Shown here piece by piece: positions 34,460-45,668 of a stretch of DNA of 64,000 bases. Made by a program: the position numbers and the translations under genes. The number at the start of each line of letters is the position of its first letter. Position 1 is the stretch's first letter. The DNA lies in assembly GCA_951213105.1 (NCBI GenBank), contig OX578146.1:52408775-52472774 (forward strand), in the 5' to 3' direction. The notes below the pieces were generated by a model that worked only from the letters and a program-made list of their open reading frames with translations, had not been told where the DNA came from and searched no databases. Source of the DNA: Amaurobius ferox (taxonomy: Eukaryota; Arthropoda; Arachnida; Araneae; Amaurobiidae).

Positions 34460-35393
34460 AATCTGATGTGGGTAGCACATGACTTTCCCTGCAGACTCAA
34501 ATTCACAATTTCTTTATTTCTTTAATAATTCGTTAGATTGAGTTTAATTGCACCAAATAACACTATATTTGCATTTTTAATTCAATTTTTTTTTATTTGT
34601 TATTTGGACATTTTTCCAAAATCGGCGTAACAAAAATGCAAGAATTCCAAATATCTCGAGAACGGTTAGTGCTAAAGCATAATGGAGTGTGTTATATTCT
34701 TTTCCTCGTCAGAAATTGAGTATAAAACAAGAATTTAATTGATACATTTGAGCATGCGCAGTCTTTTTTTTTTAGATTTTGGCGATTTTTGCTGGTCATT
34801 TCGTAAAAAAGGCAGGTTGTTCTTTTCCGAATTGTACCAAAATCTAATCAGCACCAGAGTATCCCACAAGTAACTTATCTACCAAATTTTGTGAAACTTG
34901 CTCAATTAGTATTTTAGCTAGAGTGGATACATGAAATTTTTGCGGGCCATTTCTTAAAAAAAGGCGGGTTTTTCTTTTTCGAATCGTACCAAAATCTAAT
35001 CAACACTAGAGTATCCCAAAAGTAACTTATCTACCAAATTTTGTAAAATTTGGTCAATTAGTATTTTAACTAGAGCGGATACATGACATTTTTACGGGCC
35101 TTTCCGCAAAAAAAAGGCGAGTTCTGTTTTTACGAATCCTGCCAAAAACTAATCAGCACCAGGGTCTTACCTAAGTGACCTATGTACCAGATTTTATGAA
35201 GTACAGTCCAGTAGTTTTTCAGTTAGAGTGGATACATACATTGCACAGACACACAGACATCACGCTAAAAATAGTTTTTTTCGTACTTTAGAGGTCTCGA
35301 AACGTGTAGATCCATCGAAAACTCGAGTTGCGATTTTCGGCATGATTCCAATACTTTCCCTATACATTACCATGTATTGCAGGGAAAGTAAAA
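34460..35393 (+). mobile_element. Family G element, copy C (variant subfamily)
   Basis: Starts AATCTGATGTGGGTAGCACA with subterminal ACTTTCCCTGCA. The end hairpin reads ACTTTCCCTATACAT ... TGCAGGGAAAGT. Both ends differ from the main family, yet still pair with each other perfectly over 12 bp. The middle holds three tandem ~153-bp units (34836, 34988 and about 35142, marked by CCAAAATCTAATCA) in place of the usual core. CACAGACACACAGACATCAC replaces the long AC tract. Confidence 0.8.
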
Positions 35394-35880
35394 AATAAAG
35401 ATTATTTTAAGTGCTGGAAGTCGTGTCCAACTTTGCAATAATTTCGGTAAAGAAGAGAAACAAGTTGTCCAGATCTAGAACTGTATGCGCTCCTAGCTAC
35501 AATCAAAATCCATTTAATCAAGATTCAGATGTAATCCTGGGATAATGCATGATATTGTGTTACAGCTTAGAAAATTATATTTGTCCATAACATGCCCTTG
35601 TTACCATTTACAATGTGAATAGAAAACGCAGAGTTTGAACACGAAGCCAATACTTAGAAGAGAAGTTCAATACTTTTGCCTCGATCTAAGACCTACAAAT
35701 ATCAATGGCCCAGTACTGTCTTGTGTGAATTACTCTACAATAATTTTCTTGAAACACCGGCCAAAAGCGGCTGTATTTTAAAAAAAAAGCTTCTACAAAA
35801 ATTTCAACTAGAAAATTTATGAAGGCTTTTGCAAATGATAGCAAATGGTGTATATGTTACCGGAAAAGGGTGAAATTAGT

Positions 35881-36385
35881 CATTGTATAGAATGCTTTAG
35901 TATTCTATACAATGTCAGAAGTGGGACATCAAAGTATGAAACGCTTAGATTCTCAAACATTTCTTAAGCATTCTATAGAATGCCAAAAGGCAAATTGACA
36001 AAGTATTAAATACTGCCGGCATTAACGTTTAAAGTGTTCGTAATGCGTACGTAGTGCCGTGATTGGTGTACTTTCAAAACCAAGCGTCGAAATTTGAAGT
36101 GTTTTTGTATGAAAGTGCAATTCAAAATACCAAACAAGTAGTTCAGAACTATTTTTTTTTCTCTTTCTATAGAAAAATCTCGTATCTTATATTTTGTACT
36201 TCTTGTATTTTCATGTGCATCTTTTCAACAAAAATCTTATTTGCACTTTGCCGACAGAATAGAATTTGAGTCATTCTATATAATGCCTAGGTATTCTATA
36301 CAATGCCTAGGGTAAGTATGTAAGATATTAAAATAAAACAGACATTTTACTCTTTGCCTAAAAACGCCAAGTATTCCATTCAATG
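35881..36385. repeat. Cluster of ATTCTATA(C/G)AATG motifs, partly palindromic
   Basis: CATTGTATAGAATGC and GTATTCTATACAATG form a 15-bp inverted pair with one mismatch and loop TTTA (35881-35914). CATTCTATAGAATG (35969-35982) is a perfect palindrome. CATTCTATATAATGCCTAG and TATTCTATACAATGCCTAG lie in tandem at 36272-36310. A weaker copy is at 36371. These may be ends of small inverted-repeat elements. Confidence 0.6.
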
Positions 36386-37169
36386 ACTACTTTTCACGCT
36401 TTGACAGTAACATATATACTTCACTTTTGGTGGAATTGAAGCGGACTTTTATTCTCATTTGCATACTTTTTCGTACAGCCATACAAATTTTCGGAAAAAG
36501 TTATAGTGACATCTCTAGAATTGGAAGTGAAAATTTGTAGTAAACCCCCTTCCTTCTGGAATTAATACTGAATCCACATAAGACCCCATCTATACTCTAG
36601 CTGATCTTGAGGAAAAGATGTTTAAATAATTTTTTTTAAAAGAAAGCAAAAACGAAAACAGAGGTGGAAATCCTTAACGAATCCTCTACCCCCTCTAGAA
36701 TTAAGAGCTAAGTTCAAATCAGTCATAAAAATTTTATCTAGCCGATCTTGAGAAATAAGTGTTTAAAAAAAATAATGATAATTTTAGCCAGTAGTGGAAG
36801 AAGAACCGGATATGTAAGTGCGTTTTAAACCACTCTACCTCCTCCAGAATTTAATTCTAAATTCATATTAGTTACCAACTAAATTCATATTAGTTATCAA
36901 ATTTTAAACCAGAAAGGGAAAAGTAACCTGAAATGTAAATCTCTTGGAACCTACCACCAAGCAAATTAAAATAATTATATATTTAAAGGTGAACAAAGCA
37001 TTAAATATTTAAATATCTAAGGGTACATAAACGAATTTAAAAATGTTGAATAAAGCAAGCATGATTCGCAATTTAAAAGTAAACAACCACATTTCTAAAG
37101 TTAAATATTTATGTACATTGAATTCATCAGAAGATGACGTCATGCATTAAAATTCACGGCTGACTAGCT

Positions 37170-37487
37170 GTGCTTAAAACTACTCATAAAAAAATAGCAA
37201 ATGATAAATCAGAGACGCTGAAGAACGTCTTATACACAACGAACTCGAATAAGAAAAACAACTTCAAACTTCGAAATGGTAACAATACTTTCAAAATTAA
37301 TTTAACAGCAAACTTTAGTTCATTTCCTACTTATGATCTAACAAGGAAATCTAATTCAACTTGTATAAAAGCATTGTTTTACAAGCAAACATTACAACTT
37401 ATTCTGAAAAGAACCTCTTTTAAGACTAATAATAGGAAATTTCCATTCATCAACACCTTTCTAGGTGCAGAGTTTAATTTTAATTAA
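37170..37487 (+). CDS. Unidentified 105-codon open frame
   Basis: Not recognised. Starts ATG and ends TAA. It is Asn/Lys/Thr-rich, as expected from AT-rich DNA, with no signal peptide, membrane segment or motif. It is long for such AT-rich sequence, but no neighbour supports it. A chance open frame is the more likely reading. Confidence 0.15.
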   Translation: MLKTTHKKIANDKSETLKNVLYTTNSNKKNNFKLRNGNNTFKINLTANFSSFPTYDLTRKSNSTCIKALFYKQTLQLILKRTSFKTNNRKFPFINTFLGAEFNFN

Positions 37488-38399
37488 TTAATGTAAACTT
37501 CATCTCTGTCTGCTTTTACTTGCAAAATAAATGCTCTTAAGACTGCGTAGCAATTCTCATAATGAGATTTCAATTTAAATGTTAATTTGCTGGTACTTTA
37601 ATCGAAATTAAGTTTCGTACTCGGAAAACTGTCTATTATGTCATTTATTGTGTCTTATGGCAACCGTAACGTGACCTAAATAAATTACTTTTAAAGGAGT
37701 GCACAGAAGATATAAATACCGAGATAAGTTTTATTAGAGCAAAATACAATTGAACTTTTGGAAATAGCAATCTAGAGTCACTGTATTTTAAAAATTGAAT
37801 CTTTATTGAATCTTGCATTAAAAGAGTCATACGAATTTTGACCTCTGCATTGCCAGTTGACGCCAAAACGCACAGTTTTGAATTTTTTTTTATATAAACT
37901 AATATGAATCAGTGTGTAAAACGGACTTCCAATTTTGATTTCAGACTTAGTTAATAAAATATATAACAATTAAAATTTAGCATTTCCTGTATGGGCAAAG
38001 ATGTGACATGTCTAGCCAACTTCCGATTTCTCTGCGATTAATTGCTAAGGGAAATGTCACAATGGTTGTCAAGGACGGAATTCCAGCAGAATTGCAGCAC
38101 TGAAATATTATATTTAAACATTTGTAATTATCAATAAGTCAAACACACATTGTACAAAGAATAATGAAAACTTAAGCAAGGTGTATAAACTCGACAAGGC
38201 AGAGTAAAGCTGTTTTGAAGATACGCTGTATCCCTTTCGGCAGTACAAGAAAACCAACAATCCCAAAATCCAAAAGAGGAAGAGACGTAGAGTGTCGTAC
38301 AGCACAGAGCAGCGAAGCGCCTTTAATCTCCAGTTTCAATATGTGGTTCTTATCGTCATACTGTGACATTCATTCAGTGACCCTAATTGGAGGTTCAAG

Positions 38400-40616
38400 G
38401 TTTTTATTTACTATTTTTTATTATTTGTCCTAGCTCATAGTGTGAGGCAGTTTGTTGCACATTTAGAGTTTAAGCAGTTTGGGGGGTTGATGCAGTTCTA
38501 AGGTTTACCTCGCATTTCGGCAGTTTAGAGTTTAGAACATTTTTTTATACAACATTAGTCGAGAGATTTATTTAATATCAGATGTTTGAGGTGGGATTTT
38601 AATTCCGATTTTCGATGTTTAGAACAGCACGGGGTCTCTTGCGAGATTTGGCCTTGCGATGACCATAGTCATGCAGATTGAATAACAGTTCATTTGGAAC
38701 GGATGGCAAATTTTTGTAAAATTTAAGCGCTAGCTTTTTAATTTGGGCTCTAACAGTTTTTATTTTGAAGTCATTCCTAATTACCGAGTTTCTTAAGTAC
38801 CTGGGAGCTTTCCTGATAATCCGTGGGGTTTTGTTTTGTTTTACCTCTAGGAGGTCTATTGTAGTTTTACAGGCATATCGCCATACGGGTGCTGCATACA
38901 GCATTCCCGGGCGGATGACCGATTTGTATATTAGAAGTTTGCTTTGATAATTAAGATTTCCGTTTCCTATCATTGGGTATAAAGCTCCTGTGGCATTATA
39001 CGCTTTTTTGATTATGTTTGTTACGTGCAATTTTCAAGTTAGGTAGGAGTCTATCGTTACACCTAGGTATTAATTGATTTTTTCGCGCGTAGTGCTGGTT
39101 GTTTATATACAAAGGCGGCGGGGGTTTATGCTTCCTAGAGAAGTAAATCCAATGACATTTATTGGGGTTTAATTTTATTCGCCATTTTTCCAGCCATGTT
39201 TGGAGTATGTCTAAGTGTTGTTGTAGCTGTCTGTACATTAATGTGAGATAAGTGTGTTTTGCAAGTATCGCACTGTCGTCTGCATAGAGTGCCAGCTCGG
39301 TGTTTGGAGTCCTGGGGATGTCATTCAGGTATATGTTAAAAGTGTCGGGCCCACGATGGATCCTTGCGGTACACTACTTTTTATGAGCTTGGATGTAGAT
39401 AAGTTATCTTTAACTCTGACTTGAAAGTGTCTGTTATTTAAGTATGAAATTAATAGTCTGACTAGTGCGTCAGGGACTTTTAGAGTGATCAATTTGTATG
39501 CTAAACTACAGTGCCACACTTTATCAAAGGCTTTTTTTATATCCAGGAAAATCGCAGCTGTGGGTGTCTTGTTATTGAGTCCAGAAGATATGTACTCTAC
39601 CACTCTCAACAATTGATGAGTGGTGGAGTGCTTTGGCCGAAATCCAAACTGCTCCGGAATAATAATGCCATTCTCACTAAGGTGCGTGTTCAGTCTCTTA
39701 AGAATTATTTTCTCAGTAATTTTACTAAGTGTAGGTAGCAAGCTAATTGGTCTGTAGTTGGCTGGAATTGTGTCATCCTCACCTAGCTTATGGATTGTTA
39801 TAATTATCGCTTCCTTCCATTCTTTGGGGAAATAGTTTAGTTTTAATATTTTATTTATTAAGATAGTCAAGTAACATATAACGTTCAGGGATAGGTTTTT
39901 AACCGCAATATTTCTGATTTTGTCGTGCCCTGGGCTTTTACGGTTTTTGATAATTTCTACTATCTCCTGCGGGGTGGCTGGGTTAATCTCAGCCGTTACC
40001 GGGAAATTCCTGAAGTTATTTAAAGTTTGACTAACCATTCTTAGGGTGTCCTGACACATTAGATCGTGGTTTGGTTGGAATTGTTTCTCATAATGGCTTG
40101 CGAGCGCCTCGGCTTTTTCCTCGTCCGAGTACGCGATTATAGCGCCATCTATTAGTGACGGGAGCTTAATTTGAGTTTTCCTGAGTCTTTTTGCGAATTG
40201 CCAGAGCGATACGTCTTCTGGGCTAAGGGATTAGATTAGTTCTTTATACTGTTGCTGCTTTTCTGCGACAATTTTTCACCTGACTTTGCACGTGAGTCTG
40301 TTATGGGCGGGGTTATACACCCTTTTAAGGGCGGGGTCTCTGTTAGCCTGCCATGTCTTACGTATTCTATATCTTTGCCTGACTAATTGTTTGACATGGT
40401 GGGAAAGTGTGGGCATTTTTGGAGACTCACTATGTGTTGTGGTAGAGGCAATTGCTCTCTTGATTTCTGTTGTGAGTGTGTGCGTGTCAGAGTCAATATA
40501 CGCCGTGCTCATTATGTCAGGTACTGCTAAGTGCGGCTCGAAGAGTGCTCTCTTGAATACGTTCCAGTTCACATTCTCTTGTCCCAGAGAGGCTGGAAGA
40601 GGTGTGTTCAGATCAA
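38400..40616 (-). pseudogene. Jockey-clade ORF2, 5'-truncated, minus strand
   Basis: Minus strand: the end of the endonuclease domain (FDLNTPLPASLGQENVNWNV near 40610), linker (LVRQRYRIRKTWQANRDPAL), TQIKLPSLIDGAIIAYSDEE, then reverse transcriptase 40059-39325: KNRKSPGHDKI, YRPISLLPTLSKITEKII, EQFGFRPKHSTTHQLLRV, AIFLDIKKAFDKVW and SVPQGSIVGPTLL. After a frameshift: YLNDIPRTP and LALYADDSAIL (catalytic YADD kept). Further C-terminal pieces are 39238-38996 and 39030-38599, the latter ending RKRPRAVLNIENRN. The 3' UTR, with an A-rich end, runs down to about 38400. At least three frame changes. Clearly a different subfamily from the 19.6-25.7 kb element. Confidence 0.88.
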
Positions 40617-40750
40617 ATGTTCTACAGACCGTCTGAACAACATTCTAAAATTTTATTTTGATTAAGTCATTTTTACGGCAGTTATCGTGCTAACGGACAG
40701 ACAAAATGAACAAAGTCGTAAACACTTTTCAACTACGTTGTAAAGTGTTA
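40617..40750 (-). mobile_element. Family T fragment (5' terminal 130 bp)
   Basis: Inverted left end only, from the ACCGTCTGAAC block to the hairpin (AAAGTG at 40746), then TTAA at 40748-40751. It abuts the truncated 5' end of the Jockey ORF2 copy, so the junction at about 40616/40617 marks a truncation or insertion event. Confidence 0.65.
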
Positions 40751-40755
40751 AAAAG

Positions 40756-41769
40756 CAACAATGAACTTCTCATTCTCAAATTAATATTACATTGATATCC
40801 ATTTCAACCAAAATTTTAGCATATTTTCGCAAGGCAACAGTATATTTTAATTAGAGAAGAAAGTATTTCTCAACTTATAATTGGCAGTTTGAACTTGTCA
40901 ACACTTTTTAATTTGCAGCGTCTAATTTCAACAATTTAATGTCAATTACTTCTGTGACTGATTGCTTCTTTAACACTTCCATAAGAATGTCAATTAACTA
41001 ATGTATAGTGGAAAACAATGTTCTGTGTTCGAAAACTGTCTGCCCTGCCATTTATTGTCCCCTTTAACAAACATAATGTGAACTAAATCAATTACTTTCA
41101 AAAGCCACTGTCTATATAAATAGATAGGAAGCGTCTCCGACAACGAAATAGAATTTAACTGTTAGTAAGAGCTGTTTAACGCCATCGTTTTTATTACTTA
41201 CTTTGCATAGCAATGTGTTAGAAGCACTCATATGTGTAAGTTGCTCATATGTGTATATGCTTGTTATACGTTGCTCAAGTTTTCCTTACTCTTATGTGAA
41301 CTGATCGAAAATTAGAATTCAAGTTTTCTATAAATTTGCAAGTTCTGGACTTAATTAATTTTTCAAAATTCTAGGTTATGCAAAATTTTCGTACCTTATA
41401 TTTTTCGTCTATTTCCCTTCTTAATACGAAATCAAAATAGATGCGTGTAATGGTTTAGGAATTTCAATCAACATATTATATGTAAGATAATATAGCATTT
41501 TCATATATTGTTATTACCAACGTGGTAATATAATACATACTATATCATAATTGGTATTTGAGAGATTATGGAAAATTATTACATGAATATGTAAAGTGAT
41601 AAGAATTAGGTCGCTTTCAATGGGAGTTTATGAATTTTCTTGTGGAAATATTGAATCCAAACAAGCTGTAAAAGTAATGCTGAATCTCCTTACTGGTTTA
41701 CTAAACATTTACAAACATTAAAATATTCAACATTTGAGGTATTTCTTTAAAACAAATAAAGTAAGGTTT
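40756..41769. other. AT-rich intergenic sequence
   Basis: No gene recognised. 40850-41130 resembles parts of 32.2-32.6 kb and 37.5-37.7 kb and may be an old repeat. Confidence 0.4.
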
Positions 41770-41773
41770 TTAA

Positions 41774-43067
41774 CACTTTACAACAAAGTTGAAAAGTGTT
41801 TATGACTTTGTTCATTCTGTCTGTCCGTCTGTCTGTCTGTCCGTTAGCACGATAACTGCCGTAAAAATGACTTAATCAAAATGAAATTTTAGTTTGTTGT
41901 TCAGACGATCTGTAGGACCTACGGGAATATAAATGAATAGCATCACCCAATTAGTTTTGGATTGAATCCGGGTTGAAAAAATGAAATACATTGAGCCCTA
42001 TGGGACCTAATTTTTCAAACATTGCGGATTTAAAATTCACAAATTGTTTCGAAAATTTTAGGTAATATTCAAATTGTTCTATAAAATATATAAAAAAAAT
42101 TCAGAGAAATATATTCAGTAGTTTTTTAAATAAAAATTAAAGTAATAATTACATCCCTTATATGAAGCGATCACATGACCATGATATGAAAAGATCACAT
42201 GACCCACTTCAAAATGGTATATGGCATTCATCTTATCTCAAAATCGTGACTTTTTAAGTTCTTTTTAATTCATATTGAGTGTTGTATCCGTCCTAAAACC
42301 ACTTTATTTTTGCTTAAATTCTGTGCATCTACATACTGAAAAAACGCAATGACAATATATTTGAGTTCAAATGATCATCCAAATTTGAATATTTCTATAA
42401 CGAAGCCAATTTTTCACTTATGTATAATCTAAACAGCAAAATATGTAGAATGAGTTGTATTAGAATTGCTGTATTTCTTTAACACAAAATTATTTAGCCC
42501 ATAGAGTTTGCATAGCTGATATGAATGAAATATTCATTGATTTTACAAAGAGAAGGACGACTTTTTTAGGTGAAGTTTTAAGCATAGAGTTTATTTACTT
42601 GTAGCTCCATGGTCTTAATTTTTAAATAAAATATATTATTATAGTATTGTGATGATTGCAATGAATGGGAAAATGTTATGAATGAAATGTTGCTTTTTTA
42701 GAGAGATCCAGGAGTGTTAATTTTTCTATGACGTCATTTAAATGAATTTCAGTTGTTTTCGATGAAGTTTTCAAATATAATAAATTATCGTAGTATTATG
42801 ATAGTTTTAAAAATATTACCGAGGAATGTATCGCATTTTAGAGATGTTTAAACCAGGCAATTTATATTTCAATGCCGTCATTTGAATGAAGTTCATTTTT
42901 TTCGATGAAGGTTTAAGTTTTCATATATAATAAATTAATGTAGTATTGTGATAAGTTTTAAAATATTACCGAGGAATGTATTGCATTTTAGACTTGTTTA
43001 AATAAAATTGCATTGAAGTTGGAAAGTGTTTCATAATCAATGCTTTAAGCATGATTGATTTTTCTTG
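41774..43067 (+). mobile_element. Family T element, copy 5 (near full length)
   Basis: TTAA at 41770-41773, then CACTTTACAAC. The right end TTTTTCTTG is followed by TTAT (one change from TTAA). At 1294 bp it is almost the same length as copy 1, collinear and very similar throughout, so the two are comparatively young or mobilised together. (CTGT)n lies at 41817-41842. Confidence 0.8.
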
Positions 43068-43076
43068 TTATATATA

Positions 43077-43360
43077 CAGGCTGGCGCTACAGCGGCCATC
43101 TTGATTCCCAGTTGAAGCGTTAGTACATGGCGAAATTAAGGTAATTTTCTCATCCTTTTCTCGATATCTAAAAAAAATCAATATATTCTAGACTATTTTA
43201 TTGAATGATTGGTAAAATTTTAGAAAGCAGAAGCACCTGTTTTGCAGCTAATTTGCGTATAAAATATCACTCTTGTAATATGCGCGAACCATTGAAATAG
43301 CACAGGCAGACGACAACTGACTGGAACGGTTGGAATCAAAATGGCGGTTGCGTCAGACAG
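43077..43360. mobile_element. Small MITE with imperfect inverted ends
   Basis: 284 bp. The left end CAGGCTGGCGCTACAGCGGC and the right end (inverted) CAGTCTGACGCAACCGCC match with a few changes, and continue through CATYTTGATTCC on both sides. Flanks are TATATA (43071-43076) and TATATATA (43361-43368), consistent with a TA target. No coding content. It lies directly after family T copy 5. Confidence 0.55.
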
Positions 43361-43368
43361 TATATATA

Positions 43369-45668
43369 ACAGCTTTAAAATAAAGTGTTTTTCAGTATAT
43401 TAACCACGCCCAGCAAATTTCAATTCGATTTGCATCTTGAGAAATAAAATGAAATTAAGTTATTGATTTTAAAGAGTAGTCAGGAAAGTGAAAGGCACAC
43501 TTCGGTTGAAGTTCGTTTATCTTTTAAATGTGTTTTGGAATTGAGTACGAGGTCTCAGTAAATATAAACACCATCCCCAACTATCCTAATAATTTTTTGG
43601 CACATACATTATTAAAGCGCAAATATTTTGGTAGGGACTTTTATGATTTGGAACCAAGTGGAGCGATATTCTTCTGTTTGCACACTTGGGGATCTCCAAC
43701 TTAACAATTCCAGATTTTTGTGAGCAAGTCATTAGTCAGTGCAGATCACTCATACCTTATGAGTGCTTGCTAGATAAAACTTATCTTCAAACGAAATTCA
43801 AGGCGAAATGATATTATTTTATATATATATTATGAAATTATTTATGGTAGATAAATATATCATTTTAAAAGCTTATATGGAAATTCTGGGTATGAGAGTA
43901 GCATTCTTTATTAGATATCCGTAAAAAGAATACTTGAAAAGCACAAAAGTGGTACATAGATATTATCTGCAACGGGATCGCGCATTCCTTACTTTGAGAG
44001 CGACTCAATCATTGGCTCAATCTTTCAGAAATTTGAAGTCAACTGAATGGTACTACTCAATTTGTTGGTATCCATAGAGATTCGCGAAATTGTGGCACGC
44101 AACAAGTGTTCTTTTTGCTGTTGCAGATATCGTCAATTCCACTAGGATTAGTACTTAAATCACCAAAACCGGTATGCGGATACTGTTCTGCAATGCTACC
44201 ACACGAGTCTATTTTTGGAATGTAAATTACGATAATATACTTTTTATAATCCTGTGATGAATTTCAGGAATTATTTTCTCATTTTAAAATCCTAACCTTC
44301 CATGAAGTAAATACGTATATCCTGATTTTCAAAGCGTTTGCCTCCCATTTGAATTTTTATCTGGTAATCATAAATGCAAGGAATGGTGTTTAGAATCCGA
44401 GGTGTCACCAAGGGGGGGGGGGGGGGAATTTGAGAACGTATCTCCTAGCAACTCATCAAAACAAACGTTCGTAGAAATTATATTTGGAGAAATGGGAAAC
44501 AAAATATTTTGTTACCATTCCCTCCTCTCCCCATTTTCTTTTCTGATTAGAACAGCTCGAAATATATTACAGTCCTTCAAATTATATGAAAATTAAATTC
44601 CATTTTGAACGATCAACATCTACCAAACAGACTACACTGATTGATCAGAATATTTTTGATACGTGCAACTTCTTTTCACGTGTTTATAGAAGTGGATGAA
44701 TGAAAATCATGCGACCCAAATTGTTTCAAGGCCGTTATAAGCCACTTTCGTAAGGTCATAAAAGCAGTCTGCACAAATTGAGAGAGTATATGCAATACTT
44801 TAAAAATAAAGACAACCAAAAAGTTGCCGTAATTAAAAGTATTTTAATAAAATCTCCTTTTGCGACGTACTGAAATTACACAGTCATAGCCCTTTTGGGC
44901 ATTACTGTGTTCTTCATCAGTGGCGAAGTGAAAAATATGTGGCTAACATGTGCTGAAATACAGGTCATAACAGCCAGACAAAATTTGAATATTAATCATT
45001 TTACATTTTTTAAATACAAGGCATTTAAAATATAATTTAATTATAAAATACAAAGTACAATAAAAGGAAAATGAGTCATAAATTTGATGGTAACCAATAG
45101 GAATGTCATCAAAAACAAAATAAGGCATCTACTGAATATTCAGACAATCATTATAAAGGTTTAACTCGTAGTGAGTCGAGAACAAGACGCCAAGCGTAAC
45201 TAAGGGTCTGAACGGAATTAAAATTGCAAATAGGTATATGCAAGTTGCAACTATTTTAATTTTTCAGTTATTATACACTGACTTTACAATCTAATGAATG
45301 GTAGTTTATAGTTACGGTAATCATCTAATTTTATGGAAGGATTAAATAAGTGCAGTTAATACCTTGCAAAGTTATCCCATTGAACTGACTATCGGGATAA
45401 AGTGACCACTTTTTGTAGGATCCACGAATTTCCATATGGCAGCTATTCGACCGGTATAGTGACTACCTATATGTATATTATATAAACTTCTCGGTACCAT
45501 GGACACATTAAGTAAGTTTCTTTCTCTACACGAGATTTGAATTCTTACAAACAGAAATTAATTGACTGACGTTACTTGGCGATCGTCGATAAACTCAAGG
45601 TTATATTTTTAATTTTTTTTACCAAAAAGTTTAAGAAATATACATAAATACACGAATGCAATAACAAA
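43369..45668. other. AT-rich intergenic sequence
   Basis: No gene recognised. It contains 15 G at 44412-44426 and a structured segment at 44878-44920. Confidence 0.4.
44878..44920 (-). other. Hairpin next to CTGATGA, hammerhead-like remnant
   Basis: On the minus strand CTGATGA (44914-44920) is followed by a hairpin: ACACAG/CTGTGT outer stem with GCCC/GGGC inner stem. This is the layout of the CUGAUGA core plus stem II of hammerhead ribozymes, which are known in Penelope-like and other retroelements. The GAAA that should follow stem II reads AATT, so it would not be active. No reverse transcriptase is nearby. Confidence 0.25.

Larger units (their letters stand above)
35394..38399. other. AT-rich intergenic sequence
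   Basis: No supported gene apart from the weak frame at 37170-37487. A cluster of ATTCTATA-type motifs lies at 35881-36385. A 23-bp direct duplication (AAATTCATATTAGTTA) is near 36855-36900. Confidence 0.4.
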
